Origin: DAOUEO01 sp963763495
GTDB taxonomy: Bacteria; Chloroflexota; Dehalococcoidia; DSTF01; JALHUB01
Direction: 5' to 3'
DNA length: 64,000 nt
Assembly: GCA_963763495.1 (NCBI GenBank)
Contig: CAVXOY010000020.1
Span: forward strand, 41,181 to 105,180
Part shown: positions 14,847-28,651 of the stretch, piece after piece
Numbering within the stretch: position 1 is the stretch's first letter
Layout of the letters: each line of letters opens with the position of its first letter
Position numbers and translations under genes: made by a program
Notes under the pieces: model-generated
The model's input: only the letters and a program-made list of their open reading frames with translations
Told to the model about the DNA's origin: nothing
The model's database searches: none

Positions 14847-15482
14847 TTAGTCGAAGAGCCGGTCGATCAGTCCTAGGCTGGCCACCCCGGTCGCCGCTAT
14901 CAGTATGTCCTTGACTGTCTTGCCCAGCCAGACCGAGAGGAAGAAGCGCCCCCAGGACATCCTCGTCGCTCCCGCGATTATCCCAGCGACGTCGAATATC
15001 GGGTTGGGGATGGCAGAGAAGACGAACATCGTGATCGTGCCGTGGCGTTCCATCCAGCTCTGCACGAAGCGGTAGAAGCCCCGATTCTGGATCGCGGCGC
15101 TGCCGCCGTACCCTGCCGCATATCCGGTGAACTCACCTATTGCCTCCCCCAGGCCCGCGACCAGCCCCACGAGTATCGGCGTCGGTATCCCGAGCAGCGG
15201 GTCGAGCAGGACGCCGCCACCAAAGACGGCGGCAATGCTGGGAGTCGGCAGGAAGATGGAGGCTGCTCCAATCAGACTGATGGCGAAGACGCCCAGATAG
15301 CCATAGGTCCGCAGCTTTGCGATGTCGAGCTCGAAGTAGAAGAAGGCGAAGGCGATGGCGGTGACGAGAATGACCGCCGCCACCAGCAAGGCGTAGTCAC
15401 TTTGCCAGAGAATCCCTGTCTTACCCCTGATTGTGAGAGGGGCCGTCTCCGGTAGCGGCCGGTCGTCTTCGGGTTGGGTCAT
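14847..15482 (-). CDS. DedA/VTT-domain membrane protein
   Basis: A 211-residue protein of the VTT (SNARE-associated, DedA-like) family. It has a soluble N-terminus of about 25 residues, helices at about 30-50 and 60-80, and the re-entrant core with GGGVLLDPLLG, GEAIGEFTGYAAGYGG and the FSAIPNPIFDVAGIIAGATRM motif near the C-terminus. Bacterial family members move lipids across membranes; the exact substrate cannot be told from sequence. It is transcribed alone, away from the radical-SAM gene. Confidence 0.88.
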   Translation of the reverse strand: MTQPEDDRPLPETAPLTIRGKTGILWQSDYALLVAAVILVTAIAFAFFYFELDIAKLRTYGYLGVFAISLIGAASIFLPTPSIAAVFGGGVLLDPLLGIPTPILVGLVAGLGEAIGEFTGYAAGYGGSAAIQNRGFYRFVQSWMERHGTITMFVFSAIPNPIFDVAGIIAGATRMSWGRFFLSVWLGKTVKDILIAATGVASLGLIDRLFD

Positions 15483-15586
15483 GCTGTCCCATTTGTGGTT
15501 TTGTCGAGATTGCCTAACGGAAGCCTAACCTTCGCTTCTCCGGCAAGTCAAGGGCCAAGGCCATGCTTCGATGATGTGTGCGCAAA

Positions 15587-15615
15587 TTGCCCGCGCCTAC
15601 CCCTTCGGCTATGAT
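15587..15615 (+). promoter_or_regulatory. Promoter of the radical-SAM gene
   Basis: TTGCCC (15587-15592), 17-base spacer, TATGAT (15610-15615). Transcription would start near 15622, which excludes the upstream ATG at 15611 as the translation start. Confidence 0.65.
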
Positions 15616-15631
15616 GATCTTGTATTCGGCG

Positions 15632-17518
15632 ATGGAGAAAGTACGTCAGGACATGCAGGACATAGACCGCATTCTCGCCAAGGTGAACCGGCCGGCTCGC
15701 TATGTCGGCGGCGAGTGGAACTCAATCGTGAAGGACTGGGAGGCCACAGGGATACGCATTCTCCTCGCCTTTCCCGACATCTACGACATCGGCATGTCCA
15801 ACCTGGGGCTGGCCATCCTCTACGACATCCTAAATGCTCAGCCCGACGTCCTGGCCGAGCGCGCCTACGCCCCTTGGACCGACATGGAAGCGGAGCTGCG
15901 TGCCGCTGCCGTTCCCCTCTTCAGTTTGGAGACCCGCCATCCGCTGCGTGAGTTCGATGTCATCGGCTTCTCTCTCGGCTATGAGTTGACCTACTCCAAC
16001 GTCCTCAACATGCTCGATCTGGCGGGCGTTCCCCTGCTCGCCGCAGAGAGAGACGGCTCGCATCCCCTGGTGATCGCCGGTGGCACCGCAGCCCTGAACC
16101 CGGAACCCATGGCTGACTTCATCGACGCCTTTGTCCTCGGCGACGGTGAGGACGTGGTGCTCGAGATCGTCGAGGTCTTGAGGCAGGGGAAGGTCAGAGA
16201 CGGTGTCTCTCGCCCCGACCTCCTGCGCCGTCTGGCGGCCGTTCCCGGCGTCTATGTGCCCAGCTTGTATCAAGTCGACTATCACGACGACGGCACCGTC
16301 CGCCGTCTGGAGCCGATTGACCCCGCGGCGCCGCGGAAGGTGTCCCGGCGTTTCGTGGAACCCTTGCCGCCGCCGCCCTTGCGGCCCATCGTCCCCTTTC
16401 TCCAGACCGTCCACGACCGGGCGGCGGTCGAGATCCAGCGCGGGTGCACGCAGGGCTGCCGGTTCTGTCAAGCAGGCATCGTCTACAGGCCGCGGCTGGA
16501 GCGGGAATGCGACGAGGTGATAGCGGCGGCGCGGGAGATCATCGCCAACACCGGGCACAGCGAACTGGCCCTCCTCTCCCTCAGCACTGCCGACCACTCC
16601 CAGATCACGCAGATAATCGAGGGACTGCGAGGATGCTTCGAAAAGCCACTGGCCATCGCCCTGCCCAGCTTGCGTGTCGATAGCTTCTCCGTCAGCGTCG
16701 CTGCCGCCGCCAGTGGTCAGGGCAAGCACAACATCACTTTCGCCCCCGAGGCGGGCAGCCAGCGTCTCCGCGACTGTATCAACAAGACGACAACTGAGGA
16801 TGACCTCTTGCAGGCGGCGGAGGCGGCCTTCAGTCACGGCTGGACCAGCGTGAAACTCTACTTCATGGTTGGCCTGCCTACCGAGACGCTCGATGACGTT
16901 CAGGGCATCATCGATCTCGCCGCCGCTGTGAAGGAGATAGGCCGCCGCCATCACGGGGGAAGGGCGCAGGTGCGCGTCAGCACCTCCAATTTCATCCCCA
17001 AGCCGCACACGCCCTTTCAGTGGGCGCCTCAGATGGGCTTCGCTGAACTTCGGCTGCGTCACGACTACCTCCGGCGGGGCCTCAAGCGTGTCGGTGTCGC
17101 CTTCTCCTGGGAAGAGCCGGAGCAAAGCCTCCTCGAGGCTGTCCTCTCGCGCGGCGACCGCCGTCTCGGTCGCGTGATCCATCGCGCCTGGCAGGCTGGG
17201 GCCCGTTTCGACGCCTGGAACGAGGTCTCCGACCGGTCGCTCTGGCAGGCCGCCCTGGCGGTGGAACACCTTGATCCCTCGTTCTACGCCCACCGCGAGC
17301 GCGACGCCTCCGAGACACTCCCCTGGTCTCACATCGACGTCGGCGTCACCACCGCTTATCTCCGCGGTGAATGGCAGAAGGCGCTCGAAGGTCTTACGAC
17401 TCCCGACTGCCGGAAGAGCCCCTGCAACGTCTGCGGTCTGCAGACGGGCGAGTCCCAGCGCTGCGCCGCCAAGCTGGCTGAGCGGGCCACGACGGGACGG
17501 CGGCAGCGCCCGGCCTAG
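15632..17518 (+). CDS. Radical SAM protein, TIGR03960-like
   Basis: A 628-residue protein. The N-terminal part has the family signature KPARY-like (NRPARYVGGEWNSIVKDW) and LAFPDIYDIGMSNLGLAILYD, a B12-like region (DVIGFSLGYELTYSNVLNML), and the 4Fe-4S binding CTQGCRFCQ (CxxxCxxC). The C-terminus has a Cys cluster (CRKSPCNVCGLQ and a later Cys) that could hold a second metal. The start is probably the ATG at 15632 or the ATG at 15653; the promoter puts the message start near 15622. Family members often sit beside a DUF2344 gene; none is here. Its substrate is unknown. Confidence 0.88.
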   Translation: MEKVRQDMQDIDRILAKVNRPARYVGGEWNSIVKDWEATGIRILLAFPDIYDIGMSNLGLAILYDILNAQPDVLAERAYAPWTDMEAELRAAAVPLFSLETRHPLREFDVIGFSLGYELTYSNVLNMLDLAGVPLLAAERDGSHPLVIAGGTAALNPEPMADFIDAFVLGDGEDVVLEIVEVLRQGKVRDGVSRPDLLRRLAAVPGVYVPSLYQVDYHDDGTVRRLEPIDPAAPRKVSRRFVEPLPPPPLRPIVPFLQTVHDRAAVEIQRGCTQGCRFCQAGIVYRPRLERECDEVIAAAREIIANTGHSELALLSLSTADHSQITQIIEGLRGCFEKPLAIALPSLRVDSFSVSVAAAASGQGKHNITFAPEAGSQRLRDCINKTTTEDDLLQAAEAAFSHGWTSVKLYFMVGLPTETLDDVQGIIDLAAAVKEIGRRHHGGRAQVRVSTSNFIPKPHTPFQWAPQMGFAELRLRHDYLRRGLKRVGVAFSWEEPEQSLLEAVLSRGDRRLGRVIHRAWQAGARFDAWNEVSDRSLWQAALAVEHLDPSFYAHRERDASETLPWSHIDVGVTTAYLRGEWQKALEGLTTPDCRKSPCNVCGLQTGESQRCAAKLAERATTGRRQRPA

Positions 17519-17590
17519 GCCCGGCTGGAACTCTCCAGATATTCTGACGATTTCTTGGCTTTCTCGCGTGATCTTCTGCTCATTTGGGGG

Positions 17591-17619
17591 TTGACAAGGC
17601 AGGACGAGTGTGTTATCTT
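17591..17619 (+). promoter_or_regulatory. Promoter of tetR
   Basis: TTGACA (17591-17596), 17-base spacer, TATCTT (17614-17619). The perfect -35 is compelling. The TetR-type palindrome lies just downstream. Confidence 0.8.
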
Positions 17620-17626
17620 TATCACG

Positions 17627-17640
17627 AACGAACGCTCGTT
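17627..17640. promoter_or_regulatory. Candidate operator of the TetR-family repressor
   Basis: AACGA, ACGC, TCGTT is a perfect 5-4-5 inverted repeat at about +2 to +15 of the tetR transcript. AACG is also repeated in tandem (AACGAACG). The form and position are those of a TetR self-repression site. Confidence 0.65.
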
Positions 17641-17684
17641 TTTAAAATCGAATAGTTATTTCCTGCCAGGGTCAATAGAGTGCC

Positions 17685-18269
17685 ATGCCGAAAATGAGCA
17701 ACGCTCACCTGGAAGCCCGCACCAGCGAGATACTGGATGCGGCTGAAACGTGCTTCCTCCGCAAGGGGATCCACCCGACGACGATGCACGATATCTGCGA
17801 GGAAGCTCACCTGAGCCCCGGCGCCGTCTACCGCTACTTCAAGAGCAAGGAAGACCTCATCGATGCTGTGGCGGAGCGGCGGAGTCTCCAGGAGATGGAG
17901 GTCATCAACGAGGCGAAGGCGCAGACGTCCCAGGCAAGCGAGGCTCTGGCAATCTTGGCTGACCGTTTCTGGGGTCAATTCCGGAGGGACGATTTCGAAC
18001 ACTGGGCTCGCCTGGACATCGAAATCTGGCCGGAAGCCCTGCGCAACAAGAGGCAGCGGGAGCGGGCAAGACAGCAGCGGGCGGCCTTCCGCTCTGCTCT
18101 GACCGACGTCTGCCGCCTGGCCATCGAGCAGGGGACGATAAGCCCCGACACTGACCCCGAGGTCGTGGCCACGATGCTGATGTCCCTGTACCGGGGCTTG
18201 CAGCTACACAAGGCGATTGACCCCACGGGGGTGGACACTGACGAGGTATTGCGGGCCCTCCGCATTTAG
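17685..18269 (+). CDS. TetR family transcriptional regulator
   Basis: A 194-residue repressor. The N-terminal HTH (ILDAAETCFLRKGIHPTTMHDICEEAHLSPGAVYRYFKSKEDL, residues about 15-58) is typical and includes the GAVYRYF recognition segment. The C-terminal ligand-binding domain is helical (HWARLDIEIWPEALRNKRQR, VVATMLMSLYRGLQLHKAID) and does not tell the ligand. The start at 17685 gives MPKMSNAHLEAR; ATG at 17694 is possible. It has its own promoter and a palindrome at the start point, so autorepression is likely. The only neighbour on the strand is a small unknown gene; the other targets are not visible. Confidence 0.93.
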   Translation: MPKMSNAHLEARTSEILDAAETCFLRKGIHPTTMHDICEEAHLSPGAVYRYFKSKEDLIDAVAERRSLQEMEVINEAKAQTSQASEALAILADRFWGQFRRDDFEHWARLDIEIWPEALRNKRQRERARQQRAAFRSALTDVCRLAIEQGTISPDTDPEVVATMLMSLYRGLQLHKAIDPTGVDTDEVLRALRI

Positions 18270-18374
18270 TCTGACATATAGATACGAAGAGGGTAGCGCC
18301 CGGGGGGCCCGCGATCTCAAACGAATATGCAGCCGGCGCTCGCAAAGAGAAGCGCCATCAAGAGGAGAAGTCCC

Positions 18375-18575
18375 GTGTTGGACCCGATCAGCATCGACTA
18401 CTACTACAGAGCACTAGCGCAGGATCTTGACCGTGAGGTGGAGCGCATGCTCCTGACGATCAGAGCGGAGAAGGGCTGTCGGCAGTGTGCTGGCGTCACG
18501 TCAGTGCAGTCGGGGTCCGAGGAGCATCGCCACCGGACTGGCCCTGGTCTGAATCTGAGTCCAGCCGGCAAATAA
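18375..18575 (+). CDS. Small protein of unknown function with a CxxC
   Basis: A 66-residue reading frame downstream of tetR, starting at GTG 18375 (or TTG 18378) with AAGAGGAGAAG upstream. The protein begins LDPISIDYYYRALAQDLDREVERMLL, an amphipathic acidic helix, then a KGCRQCAG motif that could bind a metal or form a disulfide, and a low-complexity C-terminus. I recognise no family. The ribosome site and position suggest it is expressed with tetR. A coding gene is plausible but not proven. Confidence 0.45.
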   Translation: MLDPISIDYYYRALAQDLDREVERMLLTIRAEKGCRQCAGVTSVQSGSEEHRHRTGPGLNLSPAGK

Positions 18576-18585
18576 GTCTTGCAGT

Positions 18586-18604
18586 CCTCGCTTCAGCAGC
18601 GAGG
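18586..18604 (+). terminator. Hairpin after the small gene
   Basis: CCTCGC, 7-base loop, GCGAGG is followed by TTATTCC. It is a weak terminator for the tetR transcript, before the stronger one at 18620-18653. Confidence 0.4.
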
Positions 18605-18619
18605 TTATTCCCCGCCACA

Positions 18620-18653
18620 AGAAAGCCTCGGTTCGTCAAAACCGAGGCTTTCT
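18620..18653. terminator. Bidirectional terminator between the tetR unit and rpoC
   Basis: A perfect 14-bp inverted repeat (AGAAAGCCTCGGTT and its complement) with a 6-base loop. T-rich ends occur on both strands (TTTCTCCTT and TTTCTTG). It separates the plus-strand tetR unit from the end of rpoC. Confidence 0.9.
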
Positions 18654-18684
18654 CCTTGTGTCAGCAGTTAGGAAATGAGACCGG

Positions 18685-23229
<4,545 letters not shown>

Positions 23230-23243
<14 letters not shown>

Positions 23244-26200
23244 TTAGCAAATCCTCCCCTTCGAATCCCTGGAGATTGATCCCGAGGTTCGGCTCCTCTA
23301 TGTTATCCGCCACGAAGGTCACTCGCTCTTCATCCTCGTTCAGGACCTCCACCGCCAGACCGAGGCTCTGAAGCTCCTTGACTAGGACCTTGAAGGACTC
23401 GGGGACGCCTGGCTCCATCACGTTGTCCCCTTTGACAATGGACTCGTAGGTCTTCACCCGGCCGACCACGTCGTCGCTCTTCACCGTGAGCATCTCCTGC
23501 AGGATGTGGGCGGCGCCGTAGGCTTCCAGTGCCCAGACCTCCATCTCCCCGAAGCGCTGGCCGCCGAATTGCGCCTTGCCGCCCAGCGGCTGCTGCGTGA
23601 TCAGCGAGTAGGGCCCCGTGGAGCGGGCGTGGATCTTGTCCTCTACCAGGTGGACCAGCTTCAGCATGTAGATGTAGCCCACCGTTATCGGCTGGTTGAA
23701 CGGCTCGCCCGTGCGGCCGTCATAGAGCGTCTGCATGCCGAACACCGGCGGTGAGACGCCTTTCTCCCTGTACACCGCCTCCGCCTTCTCTCCGAGAGTC
23801 TCCAGCGGCAGTCCGCGCACCTTCGCCAAACCCATCTCCTCGAGCCACAACTCCAGGCATGCCCGCTTGGCCACTCCTATCTTGCCATCATCGAGGATAT
23901 CGCGCGCCACGTAGCCTCGCTCCGCCAGCCAGTCCTCCAGCCTTGGGACATCGAGATTGACGCCGTAAGGGCTTTCCTGGACTCGGGAAGGCTCAGGGAG
24001 CACCGCCCCTGCTTTCACAGCCAGCCAGGCGCGGGCTAGAGCATCTTCTATCGTCTTGTCAGTCGCCCCGTCGAACACAGGCGTGACGGCGCGGAAACCC
24101 AGGGTATTGGCTGCCCAGCCTAAGTGGGTCTCCAGCACCTGCCCGACGTTCATTCGGCTGGGCACGCCGACGGGGTTGAGGATGATGTCGATGGGGGTGC
24201 CGTCTTCCAGATAAGGCATGTCCTCCACGGGTAGAATGCGGGAGATTACCCCCTTGTTGCCGTGGCGGCCCGCCATCTTGTCGCCTTCCATGATCTTTCG
24301 CCTCTGGGCGATGGCTACCCGCACCAGCCGGCTCACCCCTGCGGGCAGTTCGTCGTGGTCTTCCCGCGAGAAGACCCTGACATCGATTACCTTGCCCTTC
24401 TCGCCGTGGGGTACCCGCAGCGAGGTGTCTTTCACGTCCCGCGCTTTGTCGCCGAAGATCGCCCGCAGCAGCTTCTCTTCCGCCGTCAGTTCCGTCTCAC
24501 CCTTGGGGGTGATCTTGCCGACGAGGATGTCGCCGGGGCCTACCTCAGCGCCGACGCAGATGATGCCGTCCTCGTCGAGGTTGCGCAGGCTTTCCTCACC
24601 TACGTTGGGGATGTCGCGGGTTATCTCTTCCGGGCCCAGCTTCGTATCGCGGGCCTCGACTTCGTGCTTCTCTATGTGGATAGAGGTGAACTTGTCATCC
24701 TGGACTATCCTCTCTGAGAGGACGATGGCATCCTCAAAGTTGTACCCCTCCCAGCTCATGAAGGCGCAGAGGACGCTCTGACCGAGAGCAAGCTCGCCCC
24801 CGTCGGTCGACGAGCTGTCGGCGAGGGTCTGGCCCTTCTTCACCCGCTGGCCCTTCTCCACGATGGGGCGCTGGCTGATGCAGGTGCCCTGGTTGGAGCG
24901 CACGAACTTGAGGAGCGAGTATGCCTGCTCCTGTCCGCTGTCGTAGAGGACGGTCATCTCTTTGGCGGCGACCTCCGTCACCACGCCGTCTTCAGCGGCG
25001 GCGATGACCTGCCCCGAGTCCTGGGCTGTCTGATACTCCATGCCGGTCGATACCAGGGGCGCCTCCGGGCAGAGCAGCGGTACTGCCTGGCGCTGCATGT
25101 TAGAGCCCATGAGGGCGCGCGGGGCGTCGTCGTGCTCCAGGAATGGTATCAGCGAGGTCGCGACGCTGAGCACTTGCTTCGGCGAGACGTCCATGTACTG
25201 CACTCGCTCCGGCAGCTCCATGTGGAAGCGGTCCTCGATGCGTACCTCCACCCGCTCTTCGACGAAGTGGTTGTTCTCGTCCAGGATGGCGTTTGCCTGG
25301 GCGACTACGTATTTCTCCTCTTCGTCTGCGGAAAGATAGTCGATCTCATCCGTGACGTACGGCTTCACAGGGATAGTCTTGGGCGCCAGCTTCGCCATTG
25401 CCTTGGCCAGCTCGGGCGTAATAGTCGTTCCCGCCTCGGCGATGGCGCGTCCCCCCTTGGTGGCGACGGCCTCCCGGGTGATCCGCCCCACCAGGTGAGA
25501 GGAATCGGCTGGGAGTTCCTTGACGACCTTCCGGTAGGGGGTCTCAATGAAACCGTATTCGTTGATTATGGAATAGGTCGCGAGGCTGCCGATGAGGCCG
25601 ATGTTGGGGCCCTCGGGCGTCTCGATTGGACAGATCCGGCCGTAGTGGCTGTAGTGAACGTCACGCACGTCGAAGCCGGCCCTGTCGCGGGAAAGGCCGC
25701 CGGGGCCCAGCGCTGAAAGCCTCCGCTTGTGTGTCAACTCCGCCAGCGGGTTGGTCTGGTCCATGAACTGGGAGAGCTGAGAACCGCCGAAGAACTCCTT
25801 CATCGCCGCCACGATCGGCCGGATGTTGATCAGCGCGCTCGGCGTCGCCTGGTCAGGGTCGGTGATCGTCATCCGCTCGCGGACCACCCGCTCCATCCGC
25901 AGGAGGCCGATCCGGAACTGGTTCTGGATCAACTCTCCCACCGCCCGGATGCGCCGGTTGCCCAGGTGGTCGATGTCATCGGAGTGCCCGATGCCGTTTG
26001 TCATGCGGATCATCTGGGCGACGATCGCCCGCAGGTCATCCGGCACCAGAGTCCTGGTCTCCTGACCGGTGTTCAGCCCGAGCCGCTTGTCCAGCTTGTA
26101 GCGGCCCACCTTCCCCAGGTCATAGCGGCGGGGGTTGAAGAACAGCGAAGTGATTAGCCCGCGCGCGTTCTCCGGCGTAGGAGGGTCGCCGGGCCGCAGT

Positions 26201-26982
26201 CGCTTGTAGAAATCCATCAGGGCCTCCTGCTTGTTCTTGCAGGATTCCTTGTCGATGGTGGACTGCATGTACTGGTGGTCGGGGTGGGTGTCGATGTCGT
26301 TGAAAAGGGCCAGGAGTCGCTCGTCGATTCCCAACTCCTTGTCGTCGTCTATCCCCTCCGCCGTATCGATCGCGCGCAGGAGGGTAGTGACGGGTATCTT
26401 GCGCTTGCGGTCGACCTTGACGGAGACGATGTCTTTGTTGCTGATCTCAAACTCCAGCCAGGCGCCGCGGTTGGGGATCAGCTTGGCGTAGCAGAGGTCG
26501 CGGCCGCTCGAAGGGTCGCTCTCCATCGTGAAGTAGACGCCCGGGGAGCGAACGAGCTGCGATACGACCACCCGCTCGGCGCCGTTGATGATGAAGGTGC
26601 CCTGATCTGTCATGAGGGGGAAGTCCCCCATGAACAGCAACTGCTCCTTTACCTCACCTGTCTCCTTCACGGTCAGGGACACCGATACCCGTAGCGGCGC
26701 CGCGAAAGTCATGTCTCGCTCGCGGCACTCCTGCTCCGAGTACTTGGGCTCACCAAACTCGTAGTGGCCGAACTGCAGCTCCATACGGGTTCCCGTGAAA
26801 TCCTGTACAGGTGAGATCTCGTCAAGGAGTTCCCGCAGGCCCTCCTTCTTGAACCATGCAAATGAGTCTAGCTGGATCTGGACGAGATTCGGCATGTCCA
26901 GCACATGGGCGATCCGGGCGTACGACTTTTCGACACGAGGGATCCCATTCCCAGAGCGGACGATGTCCCTGGAGACTGTCAT
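23230..26982 (-). CDS. rpoB: RNA polymerase beta subunit
   Basis: The beta subunit, 1250 residues and intact. The rifampicin region is standard: SQLSQFMDQTNPLAELTHKR followed by RLSALGPGGLSRDRAGF, with wild-type-like Asp, His and Ser positions. Later motifs include GDKMAGRHGNKGVIS and the C-terminal GGKAQFGGQRFGEMEVWALEA, which contacts beta-prime. The gene starts with ATG at 26982, with a 105-base leader from the nearest promoter. It overlaps rpoC. It is not downstream of rplL, unlike most bacteria. Confidence 0.98.
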
Positions 26983-27093
26983 GAAACTCTCCTCACGAGG
27001 TCTAGATTCCGGAATTCCTTGTGGTCAGGTAACAGACGCTATTGGTCCTTTGGGGAACGAAAGATAAGGGGGTTTTCTGTCCAGCCGAAGTCC

Positions 27094-27122
27094 AGTATAA
27101 CCCATTCCATCCAAAACGTCAA
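27094..27122 (-). promoter_or_regulatory. rpoBC promoter, proximal
   Basis: TTGACG (27117-27122), 17-base spacer, TATACT (27094-27099) on the complement. It starts transcription near 27087. Confidence 0.85.
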
Positions 27123-27149
27123 TTATACAGTATTCTACTGGGAACGCAA
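27122..27149 (-). promoter_or_regulatory. rpoBC promoter, distal
   Basis: TTGCGT (27144-27149), 16-base spacer, TATAAT (27122-27127) on the complement. The perfect -10 shares one base with the -35 of the proximal promoter, so the two cannot be occupied at the same time. Confidence 0.7.
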
Positions 27150-27205
27150 CATTGCTATTAGGGAATCCCCGACTAATCCTGCTTCTCGCCATCTCTCTCA
27201 GCGCC

Positions 27206-27214
27206 TGCTACAAT
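27206..27214 (+). promoter_or_regulatory. Extended -10 promoter of cobO
   Basis: TGCTACAAT, an extended -10 element with no good -35, gives a leader of about 30 bases. The same TGnTACAATCGG sequence occurs at thrB. Confidence 0.6.
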
Positions 27215-27251
27215 CGGGGGCAAGAGTCTGGATGATCTCTCGGGAGGCTGA

Positions 27252-27785
27252 ATGGCTACCAGCCCCGCAAAGAAGTCTCTGGTGATCGTCTTCACCGGCA
27301 AGGGCAAGGGAAAGACCTCCGCTGCCCTGGGTATCCTCCTTCGCGCCTGGGGACGCGACCTGCGCGTCGTCATGCTCTCCTTCATCAAGGCGAAGACCGG
27401 CAACTATGGGGAGCACCGGGCAGCTAGAAAGATGGGCGTGGAGATCATCCCCCTGGGCGCCGGCTACACTTGGCTCTCCAAAGACATCGAAGAGGACAAG
27501 GCGCTGGCCCGGCAGGGCTGGCAACTGGCCCAGGAGAAGATCGTCTCCGGCCAGTACGACATCGTTATCCTGGACGAATTCACCTACCCGTTGGCGTACG
27601 GCTGGTTGCCTGTGGATGAGGTGATCGATTTCCTGCGCCGCCGCCCGGAGAACGTGCACATTGTGATCACCGGCTACGATGCTCCGCCGCCCCTGGTCGA
27701 GTTCGCCGACCTGGTGACGGAGATGATGGTAGTCAAGCACCCTTATCACGAGAATGTGGAGGCTATGCCCGGCATCGATTTCTGA
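27252..27785 (+). CDS. cobO: Corrinoid adenosyltransferase, CobO/BtuR type
   Basis: Transfers adenosyl from ATP to the cobalt of cob(I)yrinic acid a,c-diamide or related corrinoids. It is 177 residues, the family length. The P-loop (VFTGKGKGKTSAALG, residues 14-28), the RVVMLSFIKA strand, and the DIVILDEFTY Walker B are present. The start ATG follows GGGAGG. It is divergent from rpoB, and a rhomboid gene follows 25 bases later. It suggests coenzyme B12 use, by synthesis or salvage. Confidence 0.95.
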   Translation: MATSPAKKSLVIVFTGKGKGKTSAALGILLRAWGRDLRVVMLSFIKAKTGNYGEHRAARKMGVEIIPLGAGYTWLSKDIEEDKALARQGWQLAQEKIVSGQYDIVILDEFTYPLAYGWLPVDEVIDFLRRRPENVHIVITGYDAPPPLVEFADLVTEMMVVKHPYHENVEAMPGIDF

Positions 27786-27810
27786 TGTCTTTGCTGGCAA
27801 GGTGTGATTG

Positions 27811-28564
27811 GTGATACCCGTCGGCGACAGCGTTAGCTCCCGCACTTTCCCCTACGTCAATCTGGCGATTATCGCCGTTAACCTGCTCGTCTTTGCCTAC
27901 GAGCTCTTGTTGGGCAGCGAGGTTCAGCGTAACCAGTTCCTCTGCGACTGGGGGACCATCCCCCGCGACGTGACCAACCTCTTCGCTCCGCCCAGCCGGC
28001 CTGAGGTCGCATTAGGCCCGTGCGGCTTCTCGTCTTCGGAAGTCGGAGTTGACGTTCTCCTCCGTCCCTTTACCTCGATGTTCATGCACGCCGGCTGGTT
28101 TCATATCCTGGGGAACATGCTCTTCCTGTGGATATTCGGCGACAACGTGGAGGACGCCCTGGGCCATGTCCGCTACCTGCTCTTCTATCTGCTCTGCGGG
28201 CTGGGAGCGGCCGCCGCCCACATTCTGATGTCTCCCGACAGCCTCTTGCCGGCGGTGGGGGCCAGCGGCGCTATCGCCGGTGTGATGGGTGCCTACCTTG
28301 TCCTCTACCCGAAGGCGAACATCGCCGTGCTCATCCCCTGTGTTCATCCTTCTGGGCACCTTCTCCATCCCGGCTATCGTCCTGATCGGGATTTGGTTCC
28401 TGATGCAGCTTCTCAGTGGTATCGCATCTATCGGCTACGCGACCGGTGGTGGTGGTGGAGTAGCGTGGTGGGCACACGTCGGGGGGTTCCTAGTCGGCAT
28501 GCTGCTGATCACTGTCTTCCGCCCCCGCCGCCGCTCTCGTCCCCGTCCGCTGCGCTACTACTGA
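27811..28564 (+). CDS. Rhomboid family intramembrane serine protease, frameshifted
   Basis: A membrane protease that cuts within helices. Starting at GTG 27811 (MIPVGDSVSSRTFPYVN), the frame is lost at about 28334-28342, as one extra base in ATCCCCTGTGTT. Corrected, it is 250 residues. Catalytic Ser is in AVGASGAIAGVMGAY and the HxxxN-type helix is in FMHAGWFHILGNMLFLW, both in the first frame. The catalytic His (WWAHVGGFLVG) is only in the second frame, so the uncorrected product would be inactive. It may share a transcript with cobO. Confidence 0.9.
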
Positions 28565-28651
28565 ACGTTGTCCTGATAGGGTAGCGTGGCCGGCGCTGGG
28601 ATGTAAGGTATGGCTTCAGCCTTAATCAATGGCTTCCTGCCGAGATAGGGC

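Noticed and set aside
15483..15577. TTGACT-N17-TTAGGC promoter for the VTT gene
   Set aside because: The -10 matches poorly; the spacing alone is not enough.
15830..17332. A 500-codon open frame opposite the radical-SAM gene
   Set aside because: It mirrors a well-conserved gene, has no family match and arises from high GC codon bias.
27215..27251. A cobalamin riboswitch before cobO
   Set aside because: The leader is only about 30 bases.
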